NCBI GenBank assembly: GCA_016806645.1
Contig: JACSYO010000415.1
Location: forward strand, 6,383,001 to 6,447,000
DNA length: 64,000 bases
DNA from: Ophiodon elongatus
Taxonomy: Eukaryota > Chordata > Actinopteri > Perciformes > Hexagrammidae
Direction: 5' to 3'
Each line of letters starts with the position of its first letter. Within the stretch, counting starts at the first letter, position 1. Below, piece by piece: positions 49,101 to 62,264 of the stretch. The position numbers were made by a program, and so were the translations under genes. The notes under the pieces were generated by a model. That model searched no databases. It worked only from the letters and a program-made list of their open reading frames with translations, and was not told the DNA's origin.

Positions 49101-50658
49101 GCGCCATCTCTGTAGGTGGTTTGGCCTAATGCCCGAGATATACACACTACATCATGCTGCCACTTGTAATGGAGGTCTCTATCTGTCACACAATTTCACT
49201 GGCATCACAGAGAAGGCTTCATTTCTAGGAATGACTGTAAAGACCGACACAGGAACTCTTAATGCTCAGATAAGACTAAATACACCACACTATCATTGAC
49301 TTTAAGAAGAGAAAGCTACACCTGACTGAAGACGTTATTAAGTGCAGAGTGTCTGTTGTTTCTTGAGTGATGTTCCAGAAGATAAAAGGTTTTAAATGAC
49401 GGGATGAAAGACTTTACATAGACACAAAAATATGTTTCTTTTAAGGCTGAAGATACCATTGACGACAATGAGGTCCAGACATCTGCAATTTTTGCCGACC
49501 TAATGTAATTATATTGCTACAAAAGTCACTGTTCTTCTACTTCAGTTTACCATCTGTAGATGTATTGCAGAACCATATGCAGTGCAGCGAGTGCTCTTGA
49601 CTGTACCCATCTATGCTTTTCCAGCTGTGGAAAAGAGACAGAAGGCTATGGTTTGGAGTTTCTTTTCGTAAGTTATAAACTATATTTATAATCATGCATA
49701 TGTGTTTTTGTAATCTCAGAACCAGAAAATAGTAGCATCACAGGACTACATTTTCTTAAGTACGCTGTAAAAATATATTTTAAAATGTTTAAAGTCTTTA
49801 TTGGTTTCTGACTTTATGGAAACTTTTCAGCTTTAGTTAATTCGATAGAAAAGAGTTTTTTACTGGATATGTATTTTAGGGGAATTTATGGATTATATAT
49901 TTTTTGCTTAATATATCTCAGATGCATATACTGTACATAGCAGAAATATACAGGAAAAATGCAGGGAAAGTAATTTAAAATGGAAGATTTTCTTTTAGAG
50001 GATGACCTCCACGCTCAGGCCTGCATCTGAAGACCTTTGGAGCTTGGTAAAAAGAAAATGGTCTGGCTACAGCCCAAATTTCCTTTCTATCTAGAGGGTC
50101 TTCCAATGCCAGATGATTAAGCTAAGTAACAGTCAAAGCAAAAAAAAAATAATTGAATTCTCTGGTACTGGAAGTCTGTGAATCATTTGGTTTGACTGTG
50201 AATGCGCTGATCTCCCTCTGGACTGAGTTATGTCCAATTACTACAAACATCCTGAGCTCAATATGATCTATTGGTTATAAATACGCTGTCAAACAAAGCG
50301 GTACCTCACTGTAATGTTCTCACTGCACCACTTTCGAGAACTTCAATTACATCAGGTGAATGAGAGCTGACGCCGGATGCTTTGGGGGAGTCACAACATG
50401 TTCTTTCTCTAGTGTACATTTGTTGTGATGAGCGTAAATAGTTTCTGCACACCAGCAAAAACGTTCCAAAGATGGAGAGGTGGTACACACAGAGTGATCT
50501 AAACACAGTAGGGAGTTGCATTTGTCTTCGGTTACGCCTTTGACAGATGCGCCCGCTGGCAATGATAGTGTACTGGAGCCACTCCTCATCCGTTCATTCT
50601 CTCCCTTAACTTCACCTGAAGAAGCCAAGAAATCCCTCCTTAGCTCTCTGTTACTCAC

Positions 50659-50680
50659 CTCTATCGTAAATCAGCGGCAT
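50659..50680 (-). CDS. fhl3: candidate fhl3 alternative first exon (N-terminal extension)
   Basis: On the minus strand an ATG at 50680-50678 opens seven codons, MPLIYDR, plus one base and then a strong donor, GATAGAG|GTGAGTAA. Joined to the acceptor before 34401, the frame runs through the 17-base leader into the usual start, giving MPLIYDRGLKNIT ahead of MADSF. A TATA box lies about 30 bp upstream, so transcription would start within a few bases of this ATG. The exon could therefore instead act as a short leader, with translation from the normal ATG. Inferred from signals only. Confidence 0.5.
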
Positions 50681-50703
50681 CTTCTCGTCGGGGAGCTGAC
50701 GTC

Positions 50704-50743
50704 CTTTTATAGCCACACCAAGGACACTTTCTGCCATTTATGG
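50704..50743 (-). promoter_or_regulatory. fhl3: candidate muscle-type promoter: CArG box plus TATA box
   Basis: On the minus strand TATAAAAG occupies 50711-50704, and a perfect CArG box, CCATAAATGG, occupies 50743-50734, about 23 bp upstream. A CArG-like CCATAAATTGG lies farther upstream at 50966-50956. CArG boxes bind SRF, and the related gene FHL2 is a known SRF target. Spacing from the TATA box puts the transcription start near 50680-50688, right at the candidate exon. Confidence 0.55.
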
Positions 50744-53700
50744 CTCCTCCAATGCACCGTGCGAGGGCCGTTTAGAATCCCATGAAGGTGAAGGAACACA
50801 GGGAAGCAAAGGAGGCCAAGAAACATTCTGCCCGCTTCCTTCTTGTATTCAACCCAACTTTGACAGCTCTCAAAATGTGAGCCAAAGTGGGCCCCAGCAG
50901 TGTCAAATGCACTCTTCTCTGTGTATTTTGAAAAAGGTGCTATGTCGAATACAGTCCAATTTATGGACTAGTGACTGACATAAATTCACACCACAGTGTA
51001 TGTAGCGCGTCTGGCTTGTCTAAGCCTGTCTCTGTAGACCTTTGTCTTTTCCTTTCCTTTGTCTTTCCAACAGACCCATAGAGATGAAAATGAGAGGGTG
51101 AGACAGAGAGTGTGTGTGTGTGTATGTGTGTGTATGTGTGAGAGCCTGCAAATACTAGCAAGCAAAAGACATAGCGGGAAAGAATGACGATGGTGTAAGA
51201 CAGTCTGGATAAGTGGTCACATTCTTGATCGCTCGCTAGTTTCATCATGCAGAGCAGGCGTTTTAACAGTGTTTACTTTCAGCGAGGGGAATGCTCTCGC
51301 TCACAGCCGCACTCCAAATAAACAGTCTCGTATTCATCAGAGACAAGATAATACACATCTAATCAGGACGAGTAACTGCAACAAGTCCGGTCCTTCTGGT
51401 TCACCCCTGGAAGACGGTTGCGCAACACACAGAGAGCATTACTTCACATTTGAATACAAATGCACATGCCGAACAGCAACACTTTGCCATACACCCACGC
51501 TCTCATGACTGCACTTCCTCTGCCATGATGTCAGTCTGGGTTCATTCTTTGCAGATGTGGGAGCCAACCCTATTAAGTGTCTGGGAAGCAATCAACACCA
51601 ATGCAGTTGGCATTGGGGAAAACTGAAGTTACTAGCCATAAAAAGACACAACTACCACGGCAACAGGGGGTGGACGTTGAGGTATAGTGGTGGCATGGTG
51701 GAGCAAACAAAGCACGTATACAGTGCCAAGGCTTAATTACCTCTCCAAGACATCTGTTATGAGAACAGAGTCCTGCTAGCATGTTGTTGTGGAGAAATAC
51801 TTTGTTAATGGCCCACTCTCTCAGGGGTTTACAGTGGTTTGAAAGGTGACATTTTGAGCCTCAGGCATTGTTGCCTTGTTTAGTGCCTGCTGTGTATCAC
51901 TGCGTGGTTAAAGACTGCATGCCACATGGTCTCAAATGATTGCCCAATTAAGTTAGTGTACAAAAACCTCCAATGGGAAAGGTGACGACATTGCTGTTCT
52001 GTTCTTTCTACGGTTGCTGTTAAATGATTGCAGACTTACTCATACTAAAGCCTATTTCCAGTCAAAGTTTCAACTCAAAGATGCCTCGGGGTGTAGGGGT
52101 GTCAGTCAGCCACAAAACGTTGGTATAAAATGATTTACTGAGTCGACAATAAGCAAATAAAGCAACGTTATAGTGATCCACTTTTGACAGAAGCCATGAT
52201 AATTGTAGGTCAGTGGACCAGTGATTCCCTCAATAACAACATTATCCAGAAGAAGAGCCCTCTCTTATCCCAGATATAAAGCTGTGGTGTAACAGTATGA
52301 AGTGCAAGCCTTGGCTTTTAACTTTGTCATCTCTCTTAGCAGAGATCTATCAGGGTGAAATAACATCTTATTGCCTTGCTTACCGGAGAAATTCTCCTCA
52401 CCCAACATTCTTCTCCTCAAGTGCCTCCATTAACCATAGGTTATCCTATGATTTAGCCATTAGCCACAGCCCGACATAACCATTAGTTATATGAATTCAT
52501 AATACACATCCCATTACCAGTTGTATGAAAAACCACTGCAATTTGTCTGCAGACTTCAAATTTGTGCTTCCCTCTCAATCCCCCCTCCTCCCTGCTGCTT
52601 GAAGGGACTTACGTAGTTGCTTTTGGAGGCCAGTTTGCTGACTGAATATATCCAGCCGTCATGCTTATTTATGGCCTTTTGCGACATTTATTCCCTGTGT
52701 AGAAATGTACCGTTCACCCACAATGACATCTTTTTATGAGTGCCATTGTATTGGGCAAGCAGTAACATGAAGCAATTCTAGATAGAGTTGAACACTATTT
52801 GGCAATGAATCGTATCTTCCAACTCACAGCAGAGGTCAGGGAGTTTGAAGGAAATAAGGACAGGTTTGTGTGGGATCCTGTTCCCGAAAACAAACTGCAT
52901 CAGGTACATGATGGTAGAGTTGGTAACCACCGCACGGTTTGCATCATAGCATTCCTTCCATCAATTCCTGAGAAACTGCACATGTCATACACTTCTATTG
53001 GAGCACGAGCCTACCCTCCTCCCTTAAGGCGAGGGTGCAGGGAAACAGTCATGTCTGACTCATACCTTTCCTCAAGCTCACGACATGACCGAATGTGATG
53101 ATGCAGCAGTGAATCGACAGGTTTTCTACATACAAACAACATCCGTTTCATGTGAAACTGAGCAAAGAAAACACTGATACGGTAGCGGCGGGGACCATTA
53201 ATAATGTGTCATAAATATAATAGGCAGATGAGGCAAAATGAAGTAGATCAAGTGATTCAAAGCATAGCCCCATTCTTTCATAGCATATTATTAGTTTGTA
53301 TTAAATTAGTACGTGTGTACTTATGAGGCATCTGCAATTCTGTGCTTACAATTTGGTATTTCCTTTGAAAACAGCACTTCCTTTGAGGGTAGCAGGTAAG
53401 TGCTGGGTATAGACCTGTAATTGTATCCCTAAAGGAATGTAATTACCCCATTAGCACAGAGTCAGTTACCTTTAACACTCCAGAACTCCCTGTATAAAGT
53501 TTATGTTCTCTTTACATACAATCTCGCATTGGAGTGAACGCTGTGGCAGAGAGTGCACAGTGAGTGAGGAAGAAGAGAGGGAAGGCGAGCGAGGAGGCAG
53601 GATGCCTGGATTGTGAGGGGGGCATATTACCTCCCACAGGGGCCCTGGCTCAGCGGATCAAGTTTCAGACGTTTACCAACAAAGCATCCATGGAGGAAGT

Positions 53701-56238
53701 CTTGCGCCCCTCACAATAACACCCAAGCACCTGGCTATCCCCACACAGGAAACCTGAGGACACTTCCTCCCTTTCAGGGAATTCAGACACACTCCTGCTG
53801 CTAGCCACGTGCCCCCACAGCCTATTGAAGAGGGTGCTGACCACCAGGGGGAAAGACTCGGAGACACACATGTAACAAACTGAAAAGAATTAGGTTTTTT
53901 TTTTTTTTTTTTTTAAACACAGCAGAAACCATGTGATTTCCCGAGTTTTCACTGACACAGTTCAAAGAAGAGTTGTGTGTTCCGTTAACTCAAAAGCAGA
54001 AAAAGTTCTAATTTTCCTTTTTTGGTCTCACATGTAGCACAGATGTGATGTTTTTTTTTGTTTTTTTTTAATCAATCTGAGGGAGTAAAATCTGGATTGG
54101 GTTGCATTGTTTAATTCTGGTTGGAGCCAAGGTTGAAAACAAGGTATGCACCTTAATAGCTGTGCTCAAACTTATGGATTCTCAAAATGTTTGCAGAAAT
54201 TTGTGACAAGACACTACAAAAAGAGAAAACATAAGTGAACAAGCAGTTGATGATTCGGGAGACAAATGAGCAGAAGAAGCATTATAGTCTGAAGTAAAAA
54301 TCATCAAATATGACCAGCAGTTTGGGACGTAAAAACCTGCTGATTGAAGGAAGCGGTACACAGAATGTGTCCTCTGAAAGACCACGGAGGGTCAGACAGC
54401 TGCAGAATGTCCAAAGAGAATTGCTTCAACACAATTCTAAATTCTGCTCCCTAACCACCTGCAAACACTTGACCGACGATTCTCCATCAACCCATAAAAC
54501 CAGCCACAACCAGTCCGAGTCATTTAGCTGCAGTCCTGCTGCAGTTTAGAGCTGGCCGGGGTCCAACCACCACGCGGGGCTAACCTTTGGAAAACACTGA
54601 GACCTCCGAAGAATGTGACCATGGTCAATGAAGCGGAGAGGGAGAGAGGAAGAGGAAGAAAGCAAACAAATACATTACACAGCCCACGCTGTCAAGGCCA
54701 ACTTCCCAGATGCGAAATGGGACAGAATGACTGGCTTATGGCTGCAAGGGGATTGTTACTGTGACAAACAGTTTGTGTAAAAATATATTGTCAGCGGTGA
54801 AAGCACAGCGTGATGTCGAAGAGTTCAAATTCTTACAAGGTGTAATTTCTCTAGTAACAGACAGAAAAGAGATCTGCATTATTCAAGCCGTGACTTACAG
54901 TTTAAGGAACTGAGTGGTCTTGTATCAGAAAGTTTCTATTCAGTCCTTCATTCTAAATCAAACCTGCCTGGAGCTCTGCATGTTAAAGATCAATTAAACT
55001 ACATGGAATATGTAACGATTTGCTCATAGTGACCAAAATGATCACCCAACTCTGCAGTTCTCCTTATCTCTACAGAACATTTTAGCATCTTTCATTACAC
55101 TATTTTGGTTTTGTTAGGGCCTGCAAATTTATTGTTTTTATTCAATGTCACTGCTCGTGTCAACCTCATTTCCAGCAGCCGCAAATAATTCGCTCTGATA
55201 AATCCACTGCACACTACTTGCCGAGCACCAAACAGTTAGCAACAAAGCTGGTAAACATAGTGAAGCATCTAGAAGCTAGAGACAGATACAATGTTGTCAT
55301 ATGCTTCTGAGAAGTCTAGTAAGATATTAAAAAAATAATTACTTTCTGATTCTAAGTGCTAATGTCAGGTATCATAACATCAAATGTTCTTCCAACTGTA
55401 ACTTATTTGAGTCTCTTAGTGAACTGTTGACAAGCTTAAAAGCAACATTCATCTTTATTTTTTCACCATTCCCAAAAGTATTGACGAAAAGACGATACAT
55501 TCCCAAAACAACATGTAAGAGCTTGATTAAATATTCTCTTTTGGCAAGTCCCAACACTTGACTTTCCCAACGTGCCCACTGCACCCAGATGACGCAACAG
55601 GTGGAACACCAAACAATCGTCACGAGGATGATACTACTGCTATTACTACTACTACTACTATGCTCTGTGATGTGATGATTTAGGGCCAAAACAAAACTTG
55701 AAGCTGCAGCACAGACACACCCTTCCCAGATGCACGCTGCCATATCCCACTTCCTGCTGCCGAAAGAAAAGACCAGATTAGCTTGAGGGACTTTGCTCTC
55801 TCAGGCCTTCACACGCCGCTCAGCTGGGAGCTTCTGTGACACAACAGTTGTTCCTTAATCCTTCCTCCACACAGTTCAGTGGGTCACACGGCCCAATACA
55901 GTCTGCTCCTCCACTGACGGGATACTAACATGAGCGCAGGTGTGAGACTGTGATTAGCTCGGCAGAGAAAAGAGAAGAAAAAGGCATAAACAAGGGAGGC
56001 AGAAAAACACAGAGGCAGAGAGAAAATGTCCAGACTCCCGCTCTTGTCACAGGAAGTGAGTCCTCTTTAGTCAGGGTTTTACTCTCCAAGCGGCATGCTT
56101 GACTAAGGTGTGAAGCATCAAGGCGTGTCAAAATGTCAAGCCCACGCCTGCTTTAATCTTCACACTCACAGCTGTTTTCCTAAACAGCAGCAGAAACTCT
56201 CAAAATTCAAAGTATAGAAAAAGATATGATCTTAAGGT
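50744..56238. other. region upstream of the candidate fhl3 promoter, no gene seen
   Basis: Unique-looking AT-rich DNA with poly-T tracts (53896-53914 and 54051-54070) and a repeat-like patch at 54936-55010. A 123-residue minus-strand frame at 55372-55743 has no recognisable domain. Muscle enhancers could lie here but none can be identified by eye. Confidence 0.45.
54936..55010 (+). repeat. dispersed repeat copy (pairs with 58137-58210)
   Basis: Shares TCAGTCCTTCATTCTAAA and CTCTGCATGTTAAAG.TCAATTAAA with 58137-58210. The two are 3.2 kb apart in the same orientation. They are diverged copies of an unclassified element; related sequence may extend downstream in both. Confidence 0.6.
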
Positions 56239-56302
56239 GTTAAATTATATGTTTACAGATCATAATTACTGTTAAATTATATGTTTACAGATCATAATTG
56301 CT
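56239..56302. repeat. 32-bp direct tandem duplication
   Basis: Two adjacent 32-bp units starting GTTAAATTATATGTTTACAG, identical except for one A/G difference near the end of the unit. Confidence 0.97.
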
Positions 56303-56689
56303 GTGCAACTAACCATACTGCCACTACTACTAAAAATAATAATACAAATATAGATTTGAAAATGATTTCATGAAAGGCTGTTATTTCCATTAATAGATTC
56401 AAAAAGTTATACTATTGCTGTCACAACGTTTGAAGTTAACAAACTTCGGTGATTCTTTATGCCATTCATTTTCATTGGAAAACCATAACCACAATCATCA
56501 TGATGCTTGCAATGAGATGTGGTGATACACAAGTTTATTTTCCCATCAATTACAACATTTTTCAAAGTAAATCCCCGAATATTTGACGTCATATGAGTTT
56601 TCATTGATTCTCAAACCCCCACTGAGGTCGAAGAGCCGGACACTGAAAACGTAAAAAGAAAAGTCTACATAGGTGGAAATAAAAAAGTG

Positions 56690-57100
56690 GAGTCCTACCA
56701 GGAGTATTGTCTGAAGTCTGGAGGCACCTTCTGCAACTTGACAGTGGTAACCCGCCTCCCTGTCTCTGTCAGCGGACACTCGCTCCGATCAGGACCGGGA
56801 TCAGGCTGCAGGTCGCTACTCCGGCGGCTCGGCAGCGTCGCTCGGCAGCTGGAAAACTTTTGTTGGTGTTTCTTCTGACAGCAGTCAAATCTCTGCGGCG
56901 GAGAGTGATGCAGTTTGCCGGCTACATTTGTCCTACTACTGAGGAAGTTGCTGGTGAGTCACAAGATCCCGCCCCCCCACCCACACCCCCCCCAAAAAAA
57001 GCCAGTCCTTCCTCCCTCCTGCAACTTCAAACGAGAGCAGAAAGTCCGGGCAGCGGAGGGTGTGATGGGAGCTCCCAGCAGGGCCCTCTGTCTCCGTGGT
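56690..57100. promoter_or_regulatory. GC-rich, CpG-containing block, possible promoter
   Basis: CpG-rich compared with its AT-rich surroundings (GGCGGCTCGGCAGCGTCGCT and nearby). Donor-like sites face both ways: GTTGCTG|GTGAGT on the plus strand (intron would start at 56954) and ACTCCTG|GTAGGA on the minus strand (exon would end near 56699). It could be a second, ubiquitous fhl3 promoter, an upstream utp11 exon or a non-coding RNA start. There is no direct proof. Confidence 0.4.
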
Positions 57101-57364
57101 GCCGTTTATTTTCAGTCTTTTCTAATGATCGGCCTGTGTTTTAATGGGGAGTACTGGTGGAAAGGCAGAGCATGCTTTTTTTTATGAGATTTCTGAACAT
57201 GGAGTGTTGACTGCTTCGTGCTTTTAAGCTTCGTTTAAATACATTTTGTGAATTAGCCAATCAATAAATCAATTAATCAATCTTCTTATAAACATTTGAG
57301 TTTGAAGATACATTTCAAGTGTCTGTAAAGAAAGCCCTTTCTGACAAGAATCTCCTTAGTTAAG

Positions 57365-57465
57365 GCAACAAACCTACTTGGTTAGGTTGAGGAAAATATC
57401 ATCTGGGTTCAAATAAACCCCTTTCTGTCCGAGAGTCCTGAAGACAAACCTCTCGCCTGTGAATC
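57365..57465 (+). repeat. dispersed fish repeat, fragment 3
   Basis: Contains CTTGGTTAGGTTGAGGAAAA and a following AATAAACCCCTTTC block, related to the copies near 22.7 and 44.3 kb. Confidence 0.4.
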
Positions 57466-58136
57466 AGAGCGAGTGGTCAGTTGGTGGAAGATATTAATCA
57501 CTCACAACAATGGGGTTTGTTCACACTTTACTATCAAGGGACCACGTAATGTCAGTAAAATGTCTAAAAAAACAACTTCAGGGGTTTAGAATGAGAAATA
57601 GGCCTTGTGTGGGTGTAGGTCAGGTTTTAGGTCAGGGTTAGGTTAAGTTCAAAATCAGATTAAGTTGAAGGATAAGCACAAGTTAAGGGTTAAATATATA
57701 ATATATTTCAAACAAGATACATATTCTAGGGGAAACAATAAATACATATCAATATTTGAGCATTAAATTGGTGAAATTGAACAGTTTTTGTATAAAATAA
57801 AACCACCATATGACTTCTTTTCTGTATGTACTTTGTCTCTAGTGACCTTTGCTGCCAATCCTTTGCACGCCCTGACATTTCCAAACAGGGTGAAGACCAA
57901 CCCAGCTGTTAGATTTCGCTTCCCTATTCTACAGCGTGAGTCCTTTCTCCAGTCCTGATGTGTCAGTTTTGTCATGACTCAAAAAGCGGGAGTGACGTTT
58001 AGCCTGGACTCATACAATGATGGAGTTTTACAGCTTATCATTTGAGTCATTACGGTAATCAGAGTGTAACCACGGTGTTGTTGGCAGGAGCACCACCCTA
58101 TATGACAGGTAGCATTGTTCTATCTTTTATAGTAGA

Positions 58137-58210
58137 CATTTTCTACTCAGTCCTTCATTCTAAACCTGTTTGAATCTCTGCATGTTAAAGTTCAATTAAA
58201 GCTCCATTAA
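58137..58210 (+). repeat. dispersed repeat copy (pairs with 54936-55010)
   Basis: Carries TCAGTCCTTCATTCTAAA and CTCTGCATGTTAAAGTTCAA in the same order as the copy 3.2 kb upstream. Confidence 0.6.
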
Positions 58211-60353
58211 TCAAGTTTCATATTCACAATGATTATGTGTAAAGTTAAACGGGTATTGGCAAACCCACAGATAATTATCAAAGGAGTGACTATTGGACTT
58301 CCATTTTCCAGGAGACCAGAAACATGACTTCACGGATGATAATGTTAGCTCAAATTCTAGGATTGAAAGGTTCTTCAGTTTCTCAGACCTTGGATATTAA
58401 TATATTTTTTACCACAAGTAGCAAATAATTGTTATATGCTTAAGAGTGAACTGTGAAGCCTACAACTTAAAAGCTAGAGAATTCCATTTGTCCATCTCTA
58501 ACACAACAAAAGGGTCAGATTGTTTGACGTTACTTTAGTTTGGCTGTATTATTGTAGAGGTTTCTACGCTCTTCTATCATACTTGTTCCAACAACACTAC
58601 AGTGTAGGTCTTATACAAGTAAAAGTCCTGCAATCAAGTAAGTAAAAGTACAACCGTAATAACATAAAAAAGATGCATTAACGTGTTCCTCACTTTAAAG
58701 GTGCTCAATTCAAAATCAGAGCATTGATACCAACAAACAGTTATCTGCAGCACCTATGAGCACCTATGTTACATTTGGGGTTTATACATGGCCCATTACA
58801 AATAAATACAATTCTGAAGGACACACTAAATCCCTTTCTCAGTATTTTCTTCCGATGAAAATGGTTGTTGTGGTAATGTTATGTTATATTGGCACAAAAT
58901 ATCAGCCATCTAAATGACAAAACATTAAAAAGGTGACAAAAGGCTGTTTGTCAGTAGCTTAAAAAAGAAACCCAAAATTAAAAAAATAAATACGTAAGCT
59001 GCTTGTTAGCCTAACTAATTATGTGAATCACAATGGGCACACCTAATTAAAAGTATTAGAACACTGTTGTTACATCTTTGGAAATGCAAAAGCAGCTGCA
59101 AAGTGTGACATGAATATCTCGTTAAACACAGAAGACCTTTTCAAGCAACTGTCCAAACATGTAACTCTTGTCTTTCGTGGTCCTGTGACAACTCAATGAG
59201 TGATCTGACCCCTGTATTCCCCACAACCCTTAAATTATAAATTCTAATTTTACACTCTGAGGCGTGGTCCTGTCAGACTGTGTGCAACAATTTAGAGGAT
59301 GGATGCCTCTCAATTCATCATGGGACAAATGGCCTGATGACCCCCCTCACTGTTTCTTTCTCTGTAAAAAGGTTAAGGGAAGCTCTTCTGACCTTTTTTA
59401 GTTTTGGAAAAATAAGTTAAAAGGTTAATACAGGTGATCTGACTGAGCATCAGTTCATTGTGAGAACATTTACACTGAAGTGAACATAAAAGGGGGAAAA
59501 AAACAAGTATAAAAATGGGAATTGCTAAATATTCTTTTGTTGTAATCAAATGTAACTTTCTTTAAAAAAAAAAAATCTATGACTCAAATTGAATTTAAAA
59601 CCTTTCTTTTGAAGTAGCCTATGAACAATGATGATGACAACTGGTAACTATCATGCCGCTAAATGAAATTCGAAATAAATTGTAAACCGTAAACTCTTTT
59701 CTTAGATGTGTGGTTTTGGAACACCTGAGTGTAATAAGCTCTAATGAGCATCATGGCCCTGAGCAGCTACAGACTAATGAGGCAATTCAATTGTTAAAAG
59801 TCCCACAAAGTAATAAGCAGGTATGACTTGTAGCAGTAATTGTCTGTTTTCATCACATACATGATGGTGAGTGGAAACCGTGGCATGCTGCTAAGATGTC
59901 CAAAACATCACATCATCGAAGGGAGTATGAATAAAGACAATTCATTTACAATGTGTTTGTAGCTTTAGTGGGCATGCTGGCTATTAAATATACGATCAAG
60001 ACAAACTATCAAGAGACCGTCATCAACTGAAAGATCCCTTTGATGATATTGGTGATAATAGCTCTTTTACAGATCACTTGACGTATGCTTGGCCTCATCT
60101 GAAACCCATCCACTTCTTGCCACTTCACTGCTGTGATTGTCTAGAGTATAAAACGACTCTTGCTATAATAGACACTTCAAATCTCAAGCAGGGAAAATAA
60201 GCACCACATTAGCACTTAATTGTAGACAATTTTTGTTTTACAAGGGTTTGTGGTGATGCTGAGAATCCCACCCAGGAGTGCGTCTATTGTACGGCTCGGG
60301 CATCGAGAAGGACAGGGGTATATTTGGAGCTAAGGCCGGGAATGTCCAATAAC

Positions 60354-60768
60354 CAGTGGTGAAAGAAGTATTCAGATCCTTGACTTAAGTAAAAGAACAA
60401 AGTAAGTTTCAAAAGTGAAAGTACTTTGCAGGAAAAAAGGTCCACGTGAATGTAACATTATTTTATGTTACATTACTAGATCGTTAATACTAATGCATCA
60501 AGGACTTAACTGTTGTAGTTGGTCGAGGTGGAGATATGTTTTAACTGCTTATATACAGTTCAGTTTAATGCAGTGGAAGAGTTTCTTAAAGTAATATCTT
60601 AATCTGAAAAGTAATTAGTGGCTTTAGCTGTCAAAATAAATGTAGTGTGATAAAAACTACAATATTTACCTCTGAAATGAAGTGACAGACACTAAGTATA
60701 AATTAGCAGGAAATGGAAATGATTAAAGTAGCAGTACCTCAAAATTGTACTTAAGTAGGTTCCTTCAC
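60354..60768 (+). mobile_element. hAT-like MITE, left end intact
   Basis: Begins CAGTGGTGAAAGAAGTATTC, the usual left terminus of a very common fish hAT-type non-autonomous element, with internal TTACTTAAGTAAAAG-like words and a TGTACTTAAGTAGGTTCC right part. The right terminal repeat is not clearly preserved. Family membership is from memory. Confidence 0.6.
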
Positions 60769-62264
60769 AGCCAACGTGTGCCTTCTGTTAATTTTAAGAG
60801 ATGCACCTAAATAATCGCATGGGGGGAACTTCTGGCTCATGCATTTTTCAAATGGGCTGGCCCGGTGTCTCGCTGTAGATGAGGACCAACCATGGTCAGG
60901 GGAGACATACCAAAGCCCTGAGCTCAGCCCAAGTGCAGCAGTCTTACAACATGTCAGCAGTGTTATTTTTACAGGGTCATATTAGAAAACCAAACGGACC
61001 TGCATCTGCCCCACAAGGGCATTCCTTCATTGCTGACCCTGAACAAACCCACAACCTCTTGTCCTCCTGCTCTTGCATCAGCTTGCTACAAGCCCCTGAT
61101 TTGCAAAGTAGTATTTACCCCTGTCGTGGCTCACCAGGCATTTCACTTGTAATGATAAAGACTCCCATGAATTAAACAGCAAGGAGCCAAATAAGTCGGA
61201 ACGCAGACTTTTTCCCCGTAAATCCTGGCTTCTGTCTGTGCCTAGTTAAACACGTTAGTGGTTGGGTGGACCAGTCGGGCCTTGGGCTGAAACCTTCACA
61301 GGAATCGGGGTCATTAGCCATCAGACTGATAAACAAGCCTGTGACATAATGTGGAAACACTGATCCCATTCATTGGTCTAATCACCCGCAAAACATTCTG
61401 CATGCCGGGCAAATCTCACACATATAAAACAAATTCCTCGCGGTTGGTTTGGGGATAGTGAGCAGCCATGGGGGGAAAATGTCTGTTTAGTGGAATATCG
61501 CTCTCTGTCCTAAAGGCTTCTTCTCACATCCACAAAGAGTTGGGAGTCTGGGTGAGATTAGGGGACTGGTGCCATTGCGGCTTTGTCTTTGTCTACCCAC
61601 TACCCAAAATATCATGTCAGGAAGTGGATAGTATTTTCCCCCAGTGTAGAGTGATGACCCCCTCATCGTCCAAGTTCCTGCAGAACTTTTTTTCCCCTTC
61701 TCAAAACGGAGAGAAAAAGTGTGTGAGAATGTTTTAAGGAATATTACAGAGTTTCTATGTAATCTCTTTTCGGTCTATTGGTCTGGACAGGAATCAAAAC
61801 AGGGGCCTGGAACCCCAACGGAAACATGCAATAAATGTCCATGTTGGAAAAACATAAACTTGTTACCAATTAGTGTTAACTGTGCACTCTGGCAAATGCA
61901 GGCCCTCATTATAATGACCTAAATGATTTGGTGTATGAACAGTGCAGTCCAAACATATGAAGTCAGCAGCACTGTGATGATCCTCACTTGTTCTAAGCCA
62001 ATCCTGTGCCAATCCTGGCTTGTATACAACTTCTAAATGGCAGATAAATTGCATCGGTCTTCTCGGATGAATATAATTAAACCCTTTTCCCTTCAGGTCT
62101 TGAATATCTATAAAGCCAGAGTGAATATTACAGAGCTTTGAACTGAAACGACATGATGTTATCAGATAAGAAACATTATTAAGGAAATTGGATGATTAAG
62201 TTGTTCAAAATGTATTGAAACCCCATCCATTTATTCATTGTCAAATTATTTATTCACATAATAC
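60769..62264. other. spacer upstream of utp11, no gene seen
   Basis: Mixed-composition DNA between the two hAT-like elements. The short frames (60879-61175 and 61468-61737) have no recognisable domain or splice context. Confidence 0.5.

Larger units (their letters stand above)
57101..60353. other. spacer with decayed repeats, no gene seen
   Basis: AT-rich DNA with a third fragment of the 22.7-kb repeat family (57365-57465), the second copy of the 54.9-kb repeat (58137-58210) and a short AAAAGTCCTGCAATCAAGTA patch (58619-58650) typical of fish hAT-like MITEs. No coding exon is visible. Confidence 0.5.

Noticed and set aside
52799..53098. 99-residue plus-strand frame
   Set aside because: No recognised motif or splice signals; length is within chance for this much sequence.
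55372..55743. 123-residue minus-strand frame beginning MAACIWEGCV
   Set aside because: Partly Ser runs from a short trinucleotide repeat, no recognisable family and no supporting signals.
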